Assembly: GCA_020632795.1 (NCBI GenBank)
Contig: JACKEV010000013.1
Coordinates: 1 to 64,000, forward strand
From: Alphaproteobacteria bacterium
Lineage (GTDB): Bacteria > Myxococcota_A > UBA796 > CAJQPC01
Length of the DNA stretch: 64,000 nucleotides
Reading direction: 5' to 3'
The position numbers were made by a program, and so were the translations under genes. How positions within the stretch are numbered: the first letter of the stretch is position 1; every line of letters starts with the position of its first letter. Below are positions 27,962 to 37,131 of this stretch, in pieces. Under the pieces are notes generated by a model. The model worked only from the letters and a program-made list of their open reading frames with translations, did not search any database and was not told the DNA's origin.

Positions 27962-28026
27962 CGTGGCCTCCTGGAAGACAGGGGTTTCATCGAGCGGTAC
28001 AGGGCATCAACGCGGCGGTCGTCAGG

Positions 28027-28066
28027 CTGGCACGCCGGGGACCCTCGAAGTGTCCCAAGGTGCCAG
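28027..28066. repeat. nested inverted repeat in a divergent promoter region
   Basis: CTGGCAC (28027-28033) pairs with GTGCCAG (28060-28066), and inside it GGGAC (28038-28042) pairs with GTCCC (28052-28056). It sits between the divergent protease and beta-propeller lipoprotein genes. It could be an operator or a leader hairpin; nothing else in the 290-bp interval looks like a gene. Confidence 0.35.
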
Positions 28067-28251
28067 CGGCGCCGCCGCGCTGGCCTGATCCCAAGCTACC
28101 GAGGCACAGCGGTCGCCACCATCGCGGAGGATTTCAGTCCATTTCACCGCGGCCCCAGGCGGCGGGGCGCGCCCGCCGCGACGTCAGGGGCGGGGGACCG
28201 TTAACGCCACGCCCCGCCGGCCCACCTCCACAGCGACAGCACGGAGGAACG

Positions 28252-29178
28252 ATGACACGCTGGACAGCGGCGCTGATCCTGGGCCTGGGCTCTGCCTGCA
28301 CCCCGAAGGACCCCGACCCGGTCGAGACCGGTGACGTGGAGCTGGACTGGACGAACGCGACGGCCGGAGCCGTCAGCACGGTCGTCGAAGACGCCCTCGC
28401 GGCCGAGCAGATCGCGATCGACGACGACGGGGTGCTCTACATCCCTGACTGGGGGCGGGGGGCCACCGGGGGCACCGGGGTGGTCCGCATCACCCCCGAC
28501 GGCGAGGCCGAGGTGTGGCAGACCGGCTTCCAGGCGCCGGTGGGCTCTGTGTTTGATTCCACCGGGGCCTACTACGTGGCCAACTACAACGGCAACTCCG
28601 TGGAGCGCATCGACGTGGACGGCGCCCGGACGACCCTCTCGGAGGGGGGGCTGCTCAGCGCGCCCTGCGGCCTGGCCGTGGACGAGGCCGACAACCTCTA
28701 CGTCGCGAACTACGGCGGGAACTCCATCCTGAAGATCACCCCGGACGGCGAGCAGTCCGTGTTCGTGTCCGGGCTGGCCCGCCCGGTGGCGATGACGTCC
28801 GGCCCCGACGGGTCGCTGTACACGGCGGGCTACCACGACGGCCGGGTGTGGCGCGTGGACCTGAGCACCGCCGAGACCACGCAGCTGGGCACGATCCCGG
28901 CGGCCAACGGCAGCGCGGCGGCGAACATCGTGTGGCACGCCGAGAACCTGTATGTGACGGGCATCGGCATCGACCACGTCTATCGGGTCCGCCCGGACGG
29001 GGAGGTGGAGCGGTTCGCGGGCAGCGAGAACGGCCACCAGGACGGCGACCCGGACGAGGCGCGGTTCTCGAACCCCAACGGCATCGCGGTCCACCCCGAC
29101 GGCGACGCCCTGCTGGTCGCCGAGGGGCAGGGGGGCTGGCACCTGCGCCGGATCGAGCTGATCCCGGCGGTGTTGTAG
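28252..29178 (+). CDS. NHL/SMP-30-like beta-propeller lipoprotein
   Basis: A 308-residue lipoprotein (LGLGSACTP lipobox) with six or so repeats of the NHL/virginiamycin-B-lyase-like propeller: for example AIDDDGVLYIPDWG, YYVANYNGNSVERIDVDG, NLYVANYGGNSILKITPDG and GIAVHPDGDALLVAEG. Such propellers bind or hydrolyse small molecules at the cell surface. No catalytic metal ligands are certain. ATG at 28252 follows GGAGG at 28243-28247. It stands alone in orientation and faces the protease gene divergently. Confidence 0.78.
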   Translation: MTRWTAALILGLGSACTPKDPDPVETGDVELDWTNATAGAVSTVVEDALAAEQIAIDDDGVLYIPDWGRGATGGTGVVRITPDGEAEVWQTGFQAPVGSVFDSTGAYYVANYNGNSVERIDVDGARTTLSEGGLLSAPCGLAVDEADNLYVANYGGNSILKITPDGEQSVFVSGLARPVAMTSGPDGSLYTAGYHDGRVWRVDLSTAETTQLGTIPAANGSAAANIVWHAENLYVTGIGIDHVYRVRPDGEVERFAGSENGHQDGDPDEARFSNPNGIAVHPDGDALLVAEGQGGWHLRRIELIPAVL

Positions 29179-29197
29179 CGCGCCGTGGCGTCGTTGT

Positions 29198-29413
29198 TCA
29201 GGGCGCGGCAGGGGGCCCCAGGTCCTCCGGGATCAACGTCGTGGCCGCCCCGGGGGGAGAAGACGCACAGAGCGAGCGGACGAGGTCGGCCTCCTGGGTG
29301 AGCAGCGAGCCGAGCCGGCCGGGGCCGAAGACGTCGCCCGCGGACGCGAGGCGGGCGAGGTGACCGAGGCGCTCGGCGAGGTCGAGCATGGCCTGGTGGG
29401 TGACCGGATCCAT
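29198..29413 (-). CDS. small cytoplasmic protein of unknown function
   Basis: A 71-residue helical protein (MDPVTHQAMLDLAERLGHLARLAS) that I do not recognise. I include it because AAAGGAGG lies at a perfect distance from the ATG at 29413. There is no export signal. Its coding quality cannot be judged otherwise. Confidence 0.45.
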   Translation of the reverse strand: MDPVTHQAMLDLAERLGHLARLASAGDVFGPGRLGSLLTQEADLVRSLCASSPPGAATTLIPEDLGPPAAP

Positions 29414-29496
29414 AGCTTCCTCCTTTGATGACGGGTGTGCCATGAAGGAATCTATCCCTGCGGGAGGACAGAAGATGTCCGGCCTGGAAGGGGTCT

Positions 29497-29835
29497 TCAG
29501 CCCGTCGAGCGGGGGTGCTCGTAGAGCTTCAGGGCGTCGTCCATGCCCCCCCGGGTGTTGCGCTCGATCTGCATCTGGACGAGGAGGGTCTGTGCTTGGA
29601 CCCGCATCGTGAAGGCGCGGGAGCGGGCCATCGAGTAGGCCAGCGGCCCGCCCATCAGGGCGCCGATGAGCGCGGCGGCCAGCAGCAGCTCCGGCGCCAC
29701 GAGCCGCGCGGTGACCGCCGCCCCCAGGCAGCCGAAGAACACGCCCATCAAGGCGTAGGTGCGCTCCAGCACGCGCGCCTCGGCGTTGAGCTGCTCGACG
29801 GTGCGGGTGAGGGTCGCGGGGTCATACTGGAGCAT
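29497..29835 (-). CDS. small membrane protein
   Basis: A 112-residue protein with two adjacent hydrophobic segments (ALMGVFFGCLGAAVTARL and LLLAAALIGALMGGPLAYSM) framed by charged helices. The function is unknown. ATG at 29835 is the first available. A positively charged C-terminal helix follows the second segment. Confidence 0.55.
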   Translation of the reverse strand: MLQYDPATLTRTVEQLNAEARVLERTYALMGVFFGCLGAAVTARLVAPELLLAAALIGALMGGPLAYSMARSRAFTMRVQAQTLLVQMQIERNTRGGMDDALKLYEHPRSTG

Positions 29836-30009
29836 CGGACAGTCCGGCGTCGGCGGTCCATCCTCGGTCCGGTTGAGGGGAGACAGGCTACCACGAAGGC
29901 GCCGAACCCGCGCGGACGGGGCGGCGCCGGACCGGGTGGACTGCCAGGCACGACATGGAAACGGGGCCCCGCCGTCCGGCGAGGCCCCCAGGGGCAGGTG
30001 CGCCGCTGC

Positions 30010-32136
30010 CTACCGCACCGAGGTCCCGAACTCTGCGCCGCTGCTGTTGTGGGTGTACAGCTCATCGCCGGTGGCGGTCAGCCCGGAGGAGGGCTGGGCG
30101 TACAGCACCATGAAGCCGCCGCCGCTGTTCTCGCCGGGCACGCCGATGGCCAGGTCCACCGCGAAGTCGCCGTCCCAGTCGCCGACCGCCAGGGCCGAGC
30201 CGAAGGCGTCGCCTGCCTCGGCGACATCCATCACGCCGCTGGTGTCCTGGTGCCAGCCCTGGTCGGGGGCGCTGCTCAGGCCGGCGCCGCTGCCGAAGAG
30301 CACGTTGACCCAGCCCGCGCCGCCCTTGCCGTTGATCTCGTCCCCGGGGACGCCGATGGCCAGGTCCATGAACCCGTCCCGGTCGAAGTCCCCGGCCCGC
30401 AGCGCGGCGCCGTACCGGTCGCCGTTCTCGTTGCTGCCGTTGACGCCGACGGAGTCCTGGTGCCAGTCCTGGTTGCCCGCGCTGCTCAGGCCGGCGTCGC
30501 TGCCGAAGAGCACGTTGATCTTCCCCGACGCGATCCCGCCGATCACCTCGTCCGGGATGCCGATGGCCAGGTCATCGTAGCCGTCGTTGTCGAAGTCGCC
30601 CGCCGTCAGCGCCGCCCCGTAGTGGTCCCCCTGCTCGACGACGTCCTGGACGCCGCTGATGTCCTGGTGCCACCGGCTGTCCCCCGACGCGGTGATGCCG
30701 CCGCTGCTGCCCGGGAAGACGACCACCAGCCCTGCCTCCGGCGTGCCGCCGACGTCGTCGTAGGGCGCGGACACGGCCAGGTCGTCGTAGCCGTCCTTGT
30801 CAAAGTCGCCGACCGCGAGGGCCGAGCCGAAGGCCCCGCCCGCGGACGCGGTGGAGACCACGCCGCTGGAGTCCTGGTTCCAGGCGTCCTCGTCCGCGGC
30901 GGACAGGCCGGTGGCCGAGCCGTAGAACACCCGGAGGGCCCCTGCGCCCGCCTTGCTGCCCACGTCCTGGCCGGGCACGCCGACGGCCAGGTCGTCGTAG
31001 CCGTCCCGGTCGAAGTCGCCGACCGCCAGGGCCGCGCCAAAGTCGTCGCCGGCCTCGCTGGCGCCGCTGGTGTCGTCCTCGGTGATGAGGGCGCCGCCGC
31101 TGGTGCTGACCCCGCTGGCCGAGCCGTAGAGCACGTTGATCGCGCCGGCCGAGCCCTGGCCGTTGACCGTGTCGCCTGGGGCACCGACGATCAGGTCGTC
31201 GTAGCCGTCGCCGTTGAAGTCGCCGAAGGCGGTGGCCTGGCCGAAGCGATCGTACGCCTCCGTGACCCCCTCCACGCCGCTGGTGTCCCGATCGATTCGG
31301 GTGTCGTAGCCGCTGTGGCCCGCCGGGTCGCCGTAGTAGAGGTACACGCGGCCGGACTCGGTGTCGCCGCCCGCCGCGACCCCCGGCGCGCCGACCACCA
31401 GATCCGCGTAGCCGTCATCGTTGAAGTCCGCCGAGGGGGTGCGGTGACCGTACAGCGTGATGGCCGTCTCGATGTCTCCGTCGCTCAGCACGCCGCCGTT
31501 GGCCCAGCGCGCGCCGTTGCAGTAGTTCATGACGCTGCCGGCGTCGTAGGGCCCCACCTCGGTGCCGCCCTGGCTGCCGGTGGTGTCTGTGCAGGTGGAG
31601 TCGTGACGGTCCTGCTCGTGGTAGAGGCTGATGGCGTGACCGAACTCGTGCACGGTGTTGTTGCGGAAGCAGTTCTGCCGCACGGTGTAGCCGTTCGAGG
31701 TCATGGCGTCGTCGTCGCAGCTGTTGACCCAGCTCTGGTATGCGTAGTTGAGGCGCAGGCCGTTGGTGAGCCCCGAGATGTTCTGGCCGAAGTCCAGCAC
31801 CCGGGCGCCGGCGTCGGCGAACTGGACGTGGATGCCCGGGTCGCCCGAGGCGCAGGTGCCCCAGCCGACAAAGCGCAGGGGGGTGTGGGCCTCCCAGGTC
31901 TCCTGGACGCGCTGGCGGGTCAGGTCCTGCCAGGGCGCGTCCGCGGCCGTCGGGCTTTCGAAGCAGACGTTGATGACGGGCGAGTCCCACACCGCGGTGG
32001 CCAGGTAGAAGCCCTTGTCGTCGACCGGCTGGCCCTGGAAGCCGTCGAGGGGGTCGATGTCGTCCAGCGCGCTGCCCGGGGTGCAGGCGGTGCCGAGCAA
32101 GGCGATGGACGCGAGGAGGGAGAGGAGTCGGGTCAT
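30010..32136 (-). CDS. secreted zinc metalloprotease-like lipoprotein with FG-GAP repeats
   Basis: A 708-residue lipoprotein (IALLGTACTP lipobox). The N-terminal half has the extended zinc motif HEFGHAISLYHE (HExxHxxxxxHE) followed by a Met in GSVMNYCNG that could be the Met-turn, so it belongs to the metzincin-like proteases. The C-terminal half is about seven FG-GAP/integrin-alpha-like repeats (DFNDDGYADLVVGAPG, DFDRDGYDDLAVGVPG), which fold as a beta-propeller and bind calcium. ATG at 32136 has GGAG upstream. A surface protease with an adhesive propeller is likely. Confidence 0.82.
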   Translation of the reverse strand: MTRLLSLLASIALLGTACTPGSALDDIDPLDGFQGQPVDDKGFYLATAVWDSPVINVCFESPTAADAPWQDLTRQRVQETWEAHTPLRFVGWGTCASGDPGIHVQFADAGARVLDFGQNISGLTNGLRLNYAYQSWVNSCDDDAMTSNGYTVRQNCFRNNTVHEFGHAISLYHEQDRHDSTCTDTTGSQGGTEVGPYDAGSVMNYCNGARWANGGVLSDGDIETAITLYGHRTPSADFNDDGYADLVVGAPGVAAGGDTESGRVYLYYGDPAGHSGYDTRIDRDTSGVEGVTEAYDRFGQATAFGDFNGDGYDDLIVGAPGDTVNGQGSAGAINVLYGSASGVSTSGGALITEDDTSGASEAGDDFGAALAVGDFDRDGYDDLAVGVPGQDVGSKAGAGALRVFYGSATGLSAADEDAWNQDSSGVVSTASAGGAFGSALAVGDFDKDGYDDLAVSAPYDDVGGTPEAGLVVVFPGSSGGITASGDSRWHQDISGVQDVVEQGDHYGAALTAGDFDNDGYDDLAIGIPDEVIGGIASGKINVLFGSDAGLSSAGNQDWHQDSVGVNGSNENGDRYGAALRAGDFDRDGFMDLAIGVPGDEINGKGGAGWVNVLFGSGAGLSSAPDQGWHQDTSGVMDVAEAGDAFGSALAVGDWDGDFAVDLAIGVPGENSGGGFMVLYAQPSSGLTATGDELYTHNSSGAEFGTSVR

Positions 32137-32276
32137 GATGGGCTCCGTGAGGGTTGACGTCCGTTCGGTGGACGGTCCCCCTCTTTGCAGGGGGCATGCC
32201 AGCGCCGCGGCCCCTTCCGTGATCCCGATGAACACGATGTCATCGCTGAGACGTCTGCTGCGAGGGCCGGCCGGTC

Positions 32277-32315
32277 GACCGTCCGCGGACGGTCCGCGTT
32301 CTGTCCGCGGACGGT
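32277..32315. promoter_or_regulatory. pair of palindromic operator-like sites
   Basis: An 18-bp perfect palindrome (32277-32294) contains GTCCGCGGACGGT, and the same 13-mer recurs at 32303-32315. The copies are 22 bp apart, two helical turns. They lie between the divergent metalloprotease and PhoD-like genes and may bind one dimeric regulator twice. No factor can be named. Confidence 0.45.
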
Positions 32316-32368
32316 AGGACTCCGGCGAAGAACACGTTAAACGCCCGGGTCCGCACCACGAGGTCCCC

Positions 32369-34177
32369 ATGCTGCTCCTGCTCCTGGCCTGCTCCGGCAC
32401 CACCAAGGACACGCCGACCGCCCCCGACGACACCACCCCCGCCGAGGAGGCCGTCGACGCCGACGGCGACGGCGCCCTGTCCACCGAGGACTGCGACGAC
32501 GCAGACCCCGGGCGCTTCCCCGGCAACGCCGAGGTCTGCGACGGCGTCGACCAGGACTGCGACGCCGGGGTGGACGAGGGGGTGCCCAACGACGGCGCGG
32601 GCTGCCGGGACCCGGGCGCCCCGACGTGGGACGACACCGTCGAGATCGTGCACATCGCCGCGCGCACAGACACCGGCACGTTCTCGGGCACCGACGACGG
32701 CGGCATCACGTTCTGCCTGACCGCCGACGACTGCTTCAACCCCTACCGCCCCGAGTGGAACGACTTCGAGCCCGGCGTGGTCGACGTGGCCACCTTCGAG
32801 GGGCTGTCCCTGTCCCGCGAGGCGGTGGACCGCTTCGAGGTGCGGGCCAGCGACGGCGGCAACCGCTGGGAGCCGGTGGGCTTCGAGGTCCGCCTGGACG
32901 GGGAGCCGGTGTACTGCCGCGACGGCCTGACGCTGGCCATCGGCGATCAGTCCGACGAGCAGCTCCAGTGGCAGGACAGCCTGGGCAACAACTGCACCAC
33001 GGTGTTCGACGCGCCCCTGACCCACGGCCCCATCCTGGGCGCGGCGGGCCCCGACCACGTCCGTGTCTGGTACCGCGCCGACGCCACCCGGGCCGTGCGC
33101 CTGCGGGTGGCCCGCAGCGAGGCCGAGCTGGCCGCCGCCGCGCCGGTCCACCACGGCTACCCCACCGCCGATCGGGACTTCACCGAGGCGGTCACCGTCT
33201 ACGGGCTGGAGCCGCAGACCCCCTATGTCTACAGCCTGGAGATCGAGGGGCAGACCTTCGGCCCCTGGGGCTTCACCACGCCGCCGGCCACCGGGGCCGC
33301 GACCCGGCTCAAGCTGGGCTTCGGCTCGTGCACGAAGGACGACGACCAGCCCATCTTCGGGCCCCTGCTGGCCGAGGACCTCGACGCCTTCCTGTTCATC
33401 GGCGACAACCACTACGGGAACACCGACGATCTCGCGGATCTGCGGCAGTTCTACCGCTGGGCCCACGAGCGCCCCCTGCGCAGCGCTTTGATGCGGGAGG
33501 CCTTCACGCTGGCCACCTGGGACGACCACGACTTCACCGGAAACAACACAGACGGCACCGAGCCCGGCCGGGACGTCGCCCGGCGGGTGTTCGCGGAGTA
33601 CTGGGCCAACATCGGCTATGGCGACGGCGCCCAGGGCGTCTACAGCCGCTGGTCCTACGGCGACGTCGACGTGTTCCTGCTGGACGACCGGTTCTGGCGC
33701 GGCCTGGACGGCGGCATGCTGGGGGCCACCCAGGAGGCCTGGCTGCTCGACGCCCTGGGGGCCTCCCAGGCTACCTTCAAGCTGCTGGTCATCGGCAGCC
33801 AGTGGACCCTGGACGGCAGCAGCGACTCCTGGGCCAGCTTCCCGACGGCCCGGGCGCGGGTGTTCGACGCCATCGCCCAGCAGGGCATCGGCGGCGTGGT
33901 GCTGCTCTCCGGCGACATCCACCGCTCCGAGCTGCGGCTGCTGGAGGGCTCCGAGGGCGGCTATGACGTGCCCGAGCTGACCTCCTCCCCGCTGGCGACC
34001 TGGAACTCGGCCTGCGGCGCCGACGCCGAGCAGCGGGCCTGCGAGGACAGCGGGCACTACGCGATCGTGCTGGACATCGACACGACCGTGTCGGATCCCA
34101 GCATGGAGGCCCGCGTCATCGACGTCAACGGGCAGACCCTGGACCGGTGGACGATCCTGCGCTCAATCCTGGAGTAG
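32369..34177 (+). CDS. PhoD-like alkaline phosphatase lipoprotein with a MopE-type module
   Basis: A 602-residue lipoprotein (LLLLLACSG lipobox). After an Asp/Thr linker comes one MopE-like motif (DADGDGALSTEDCDDADPGRFPGNAEVCDG). A PhoD N-terminal fibronectin-like domain follows (HVRVWYRADATRAVRLRVAR to YSLEIEGQTFGPW). The metallophosphatase core has FGSCTKDD, FIGDNHYGN, TWDDHDFTGNN and LSGDIHRSE, the metal-binding motifs of PhoD-like phosphodiesterases. It probably releases phosphate from external phosphoesters. No pho box was identified. Its 3' end overlaps the GH13 gene by 15 bp on the other strand. Confidence 0.82.
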   Translation: MLLLLLACSGTTKDTPTAPDDTTPAEEAVDADGDGALSTEDCDDADPGRFPGNAEVCDGVDQDCDAGVDEGVPNDGAGCRDPGAPTWDDTVEIVHIAARTDTGTFSGTDDGGITFCLTADDCFNPYRPEWNDFEPGVVDVATFEGLSLSREAVDRFEVRASDGGNRWEPVGFEVRLDGEPVYCRDGLTLAIGDQSDEQLQWQDSLGNNCTTVFDAPLTHGPILGAAGPDHVRVWYRADATRAVRLRVARSEAELAAAAPVHHGYPTADRDFTEAVTVYGLEPQTPYVYSLEIEGQTFGPWGFTTPPATGAATRLKLGFGSCTKDDDQPIFGPLLAEDLDAFLFIGDNHYGNTDDLADLRQFYRWAHERPLRSALMREAFTLATWDDHDFTGNNTDGTEPGRDVARRVFAEYWANIGYGDGAQGVYSRWSYGDVDVFLLDDRFWRGLDGGMLGATQEAWLLDALGASQATFKLLVIGSQWTLDGSSDSWASFPTARARVFDAIAQQGIGGVVLLSGDIHRSELRLLEGSEGGYDVPELTSSPLATWNSACGADAEQRACEDSGHYAIVLDIDTTVSDPSMEARVIDVNGQTLDRWTILRSILE

Positions 34178-35662
34178 GCGCCGGTAGGGGTCGTAGCCCC
34201 AGGCGGGCGGCATCCGCGGGGTCAGCAGCCGGGCGCCGCGCGCGGGGACCGACACCCGCACCGTGCCGGCGTCCACATGCACGGTCTCGCCGGGGTGCAG
34301 GGCGTCCTCCAGCGGGCTCCCGCTCATCAGCCGGGGGTCCCGCAGGGCCAGCCGCTCGGTGACGGGCTCGGGGCCGGGGTTCACCAGCACGAGCACGGTC
34401 TCCTCGACCCGGTCGGTGTGGCGGGTGAAGGCCACCAGGCCCTCGCCATCCAGCACGGTCGCGTCGCCGAACCGCAGCGCGGGCAGCCGCCGCCGCAGGT
34501 CCAGGAGGGTACGCAGGCGCTCCAGCTCGGGGTGTCCGGGGACCTCATCCCAGCGCATGGGGGCGCGGTTCGTGGGGTCTCCGTCTCCCGTCATGCCGAT
34601 CTCCACGCCATAGTAGAGGACCGGGCTGCCGGGCAGGGCGAGCTGGAGGGTCTGGGCGAGGCGGCGCTGCCAGGGCTTGGGCAGGCGGCTGGCCAGGCGA
34701 GGGGTGTCGTGGTTGTCGAGCACGAGCCAGGAGCGCAGCAGGCCCTCGATCCCGGCGTCGGCGAGGTGGCGCTCCAGCAGGCGGCCGAAGCGCGCGGGGG
34801 CGAGGGTGCCGTCGACCAGCTCCAGCAGCAGCACCCGCAGGTGCATGTTGAGCACGCCGTCGAGGGTGTCCAGCCAGCCCCGGGGGTCGTTCCAGACCTC
34901 TCCGACCACCCAGGCGTCGGGCTTCGCGGCCCGCGCGCCCTGGCGGATGGCGGCGCACAGCGCGGGCCCCAGGTCGTGGGCCACGTCCAGCCGCCAGCCG
35001 TCCGCGCCCTCCCGCAGCCAACGCTGCACCACCGAGTCCGGGCCTTCGAAGGCGAGCTTGCGGACCGCGGGGTGCTCCAGCCGGACCTCGGGCAGGTTGA
35101 AGACGTCGAACCAGCTCCGGGCGCCGTGGGTGTAGCGCGCGTCGAGGTCGAACCAGGCGCGCTCGGGGGCGTCGGGGTGGGTCAGGGCCCGCTGGAAGGC
35201 GGGGGCGGTGCGCCCCAGGTGGTTGAACACGCCGTCCAGCATCAGGCGCAGGCCGCGTCTGTGCAGGTCCTCGGCCAGGGCGACGACGTCGTCCCGGGTG
35301 CCCAGCAGGGGGTCCACGCGGGTCCAGTCCCGGGCGTCGTATCTGTGGTTGGTGAGGGCGTCGTGGATGGGGTTGAGGTAGAGCACGTCCGCCAGGGCCG
35401 CGACGTGGTCCAGGTGGGCGCGGACGCCGGTCAGGGTACCGCCCCAGACGTGCAGCTCGTGGGACCACACGCCTGCGGACGGCAGGTACCGGCCTTTGCG
35501 GGGGGTCTTCGACCAGGGGCGGGCGCGTCTTGGGGGCGCGGGCGGCGGCGGCGCGTCCGGTGGCGCGAAGCGGTCGGGGAAGACCTGATACACCACCGGG
35601 CCGGCGCGCCAGTCGTCCCGTCGGCGCGCGAACCGTGTCGGATCCGGGGTGAGGGGGTTCAG
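34163..35662 (-). CDS. GH13 alpha-amylase-family hydrolase, probable CTG start
   Basis: A protein of about 499 residues similar to neopullulanase/maltogenic-type GH13 enzymes. It has VVYQVFPDRF at the start, DGVFNHLG, a nucleophile Asp in DGWRLDVAHD, an acid/base Glu in VVGEVWND and the stabiliser in LDNHDTPR. The C-terminal ~80 residues match the GH13 C-domain sandwich. There is no signal peptide. No ATG fits the start. CTG at 35662 would overlap the upstream stop by four bases (CTGA), copying the GTGA and ATGA couplings seen elsewhere in this window. Cytoplasmic maltodextrin or cyclodextrin use is inferred. Confidence 0.75.
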   Translation of the reverse strand: MNPLTPDPTRFARRRDDWRAGPVVYQVFPDRFAPPDAPPPPAPPRRARPWSKTPRKGRYLPSAGVWSHELHVWGGTLTGVRAHLDHVAALADVLYLNPIHDALTNHRYDARDWTRVDPLLGTRDDVVALAEDLHRRGLRLMLDGVFNHLGRTAPAFQRALTHPDAPERAWFDLDARYTHGARSWFDVFNLPEVRLEHPAVRKLAFEGPDSVVQRWLREGADGWRLDVAHDLGPALCAAIRQGARAAKPDAWVVGEVWNDPRGWLDTLDGVLNMHLRVLLLELVDGTLAPARFGRLLERHLADAGIEGLLRSWLVLDNHDTPRLASRLPKPWQRRLAQTLQLALPGSPVLYYGVEIGMTGDGDPTNRAPMRWDEVPGHPELERLRTLLDLRRRLPALRFGDATVLDGEGLVAFTRHTDRVEETVLVLVNPGPEPVTERLALRDPRLMSGSPLEDALHPGETVHVDAGTVRVSVPARGARLLTPRMPPAWGYDPYRRLLQD

Positions 35663-36144
35663 GCCTGCCCCGGGCCGGCGAACAGCGCCCCGAGCCTGCC
35701 CAGGCGGGAGGTGACGAGGCCCTCGAAGAAGCGCGCGCGGCGCTCGGGTGTCATGCGGTGGACCCGGGCGGCGATGTCGTTCCAGCCGTCGGCCTGGGTG
35801 CGCAGGGGGTCGGACTCGCAGTCGGCGCCGCGGTCCATGCGGAAGGCGGCGGGGTTGGCGAGGACGGACTGGTTCACGGTGAGCCAGCGGTTGAGGTCGA
35901 CGGCCGGCCAGCCGCCTGCGGCGACCAGATCGGCGGCCAGCAGGGCGTTGGCGACGTTGCGGGGCAGGCCCCACAGGTCGGGCAGGGTGCGCCGGGCGGC
36001 CACGGCCTTGACGGTGGCGCGGGCCTTGCGCCCGGCGCGGGGCTGGCGCAGCAGGCCGTCGTGGGCGGTGTCGATGTCGCGGGCCAGCAGGGCGTCGACG
36101 ACACCCTGGAGCTGGCGGGCCTGAGCGGGGGGGAGCTTCGCCAT
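35659..36144 (-). CDS. protein of unknown function upstream of GH13
   Basis: A 161-residue basic protein starting MAKLPPAQARQLQGVVDALL, mostly helical and possibly a ligand- or nucleic-acid-binding domain. I do not recognise it. I use ATG at 36144 rather than 36180 because the extra residues are low-complexity. No clear ribosome-binding site precedes either. Translational coupling to the GH13 gene is suggested by the four-base overlap. Confidence 0.55.
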   Translation of the reverse strand: MAKLPPAQARQLQGVVDALLARDIDTAHDGLLRQPRAGRKARATVKAVAARRTLPDLWGLPRNVANALLAADLVAAGGWPAVDLNRWLTVNQSVLANPAAFRMDRGADCESDPLRTQADGWNDIAARVHRMTPERRARFFEGLVTSRLGRLGALFAGPGQA

Positions 36145-36181
36145 GGGGCGCAGGGTAGCGGAGGCCGGGGGGTGGGGCAAG

Positions 36182-36868
36182 CTACCAGGGGTGCTCGGTG
36201 CCGTCCCACTGGTAGAAGCCGCCGGTGTGCGCGGGCGTGAGCTGGTCCACCAGCGCGAGCAGGCCGGAGACCGACTGGTCGGGGGTGAGCGCCGCGCGGG
36301 CCCCGCCCATGTCGGTCCGCACCCAGCCCGGGTTGGCCACTACGCTGATGACGCCCTGCTCAGCGAGGTCGAAGGCCATCGCGCGCGCCAGCATGTTCAA
36401 GGTGGTCTTGCTGGCGCAGTAGCCGTAGTTGCCGCCGCTGGTCTTGCGCTGGATGGAGCCCAACCAGCTGCTGATGGAGAGCACCCTGGCGCCCGGCTTC
36501 AAGAGCGGGGCCAGCGCCTGGGTCACCAGGACGGGGCCGACGGCGTTGACCTGCACCATGCGCAGGATGCCCTCGGGCTCCAACGCGCCCCAGCGCACGT
36601 TGCGCTGCCCCTCGGGCACGCCCCGGCTGTTGATGCCGGCGTTGTTGATGAGCAGGTCGACGCGGTCGACGCGGGCGGCGAGGTCCGTGGCGAAGGCGGC
36701 GATGGACGCGGGGTCGGCGACGTCCAGGCGGAGGGCGGTGACGCCGAGGGCGTCGAGGGCCTCCCCGTCGCGGCGGACGGTGCCGAAGACGGTGGCGCCG
36801 CGCGCGGCGAGCTGACGGGCGAACTCGAGGCCGAGGCCGCGGCCGGCGCCGGTGACGAGGGCGATCAT
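36182..36868 (-). CDS. short-chain dehydrogenase/reductase
   Basis: A 228-residue SDR enzyme. The NAD(P) loop is TGAGRGLG, the NNAG segment is LINNAGINSRG, and the catalytic Ser-Tyr-Lys triad is visible as SISSWLGS and YGYCASKTTL (Y-x3-K). The C-terminal half follows the classical SDR pattern with VVANPGWVRTDMGG. ATG at 36868 has GGAG upstream; a longer frame reaching 36982 has no support. Probably a simple oxidoreductase; the substrate is unknown. Confidence 0.85.
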   Translation of the reverse strand: MIALVTGAGRGLGLEFARQLAARGATVFGTVRRDGEALDALGVTALRLDVADPASIAAFATDLAARVDRVDLLINNAGINSRGVPEGQRNVRWGALEPEGILRMVQVNAVGPVLVTQALAPLLKPGARVLSISSWLGSIQRKTSGGNYGYCASKTTLNMLARAMAFDLAEQGVISVVANPGWVRTDMGGARAALTPDQSVSGLLALVDQLTPAHTGGFYQWDGTEHPW

Positions 36869-37131
36869 GGGGGGCTCCGGGGAGGTGGGGGAGGGGATGA
36901 TACGCCAGGGGCATCGTTGCCTCATCTGGCGGAGGGGGCGTCCTGGCTGTACGTCTTCCGTGAGGTCGATGTCATCGGCCACGCGGAGGAGCGCGCTTCA
37001 AGGAACTCGATGAGGCGGGCGCTGTGGCGCGCGGCTGTGCCGGGACGGCGTTGCATGGCTGTCGGACCGCGAGCCGCGACGACGTCACAGATCGCCTTCG
37101 CCGTGCTATTCCCCGATGCGGAGGCGCACGG

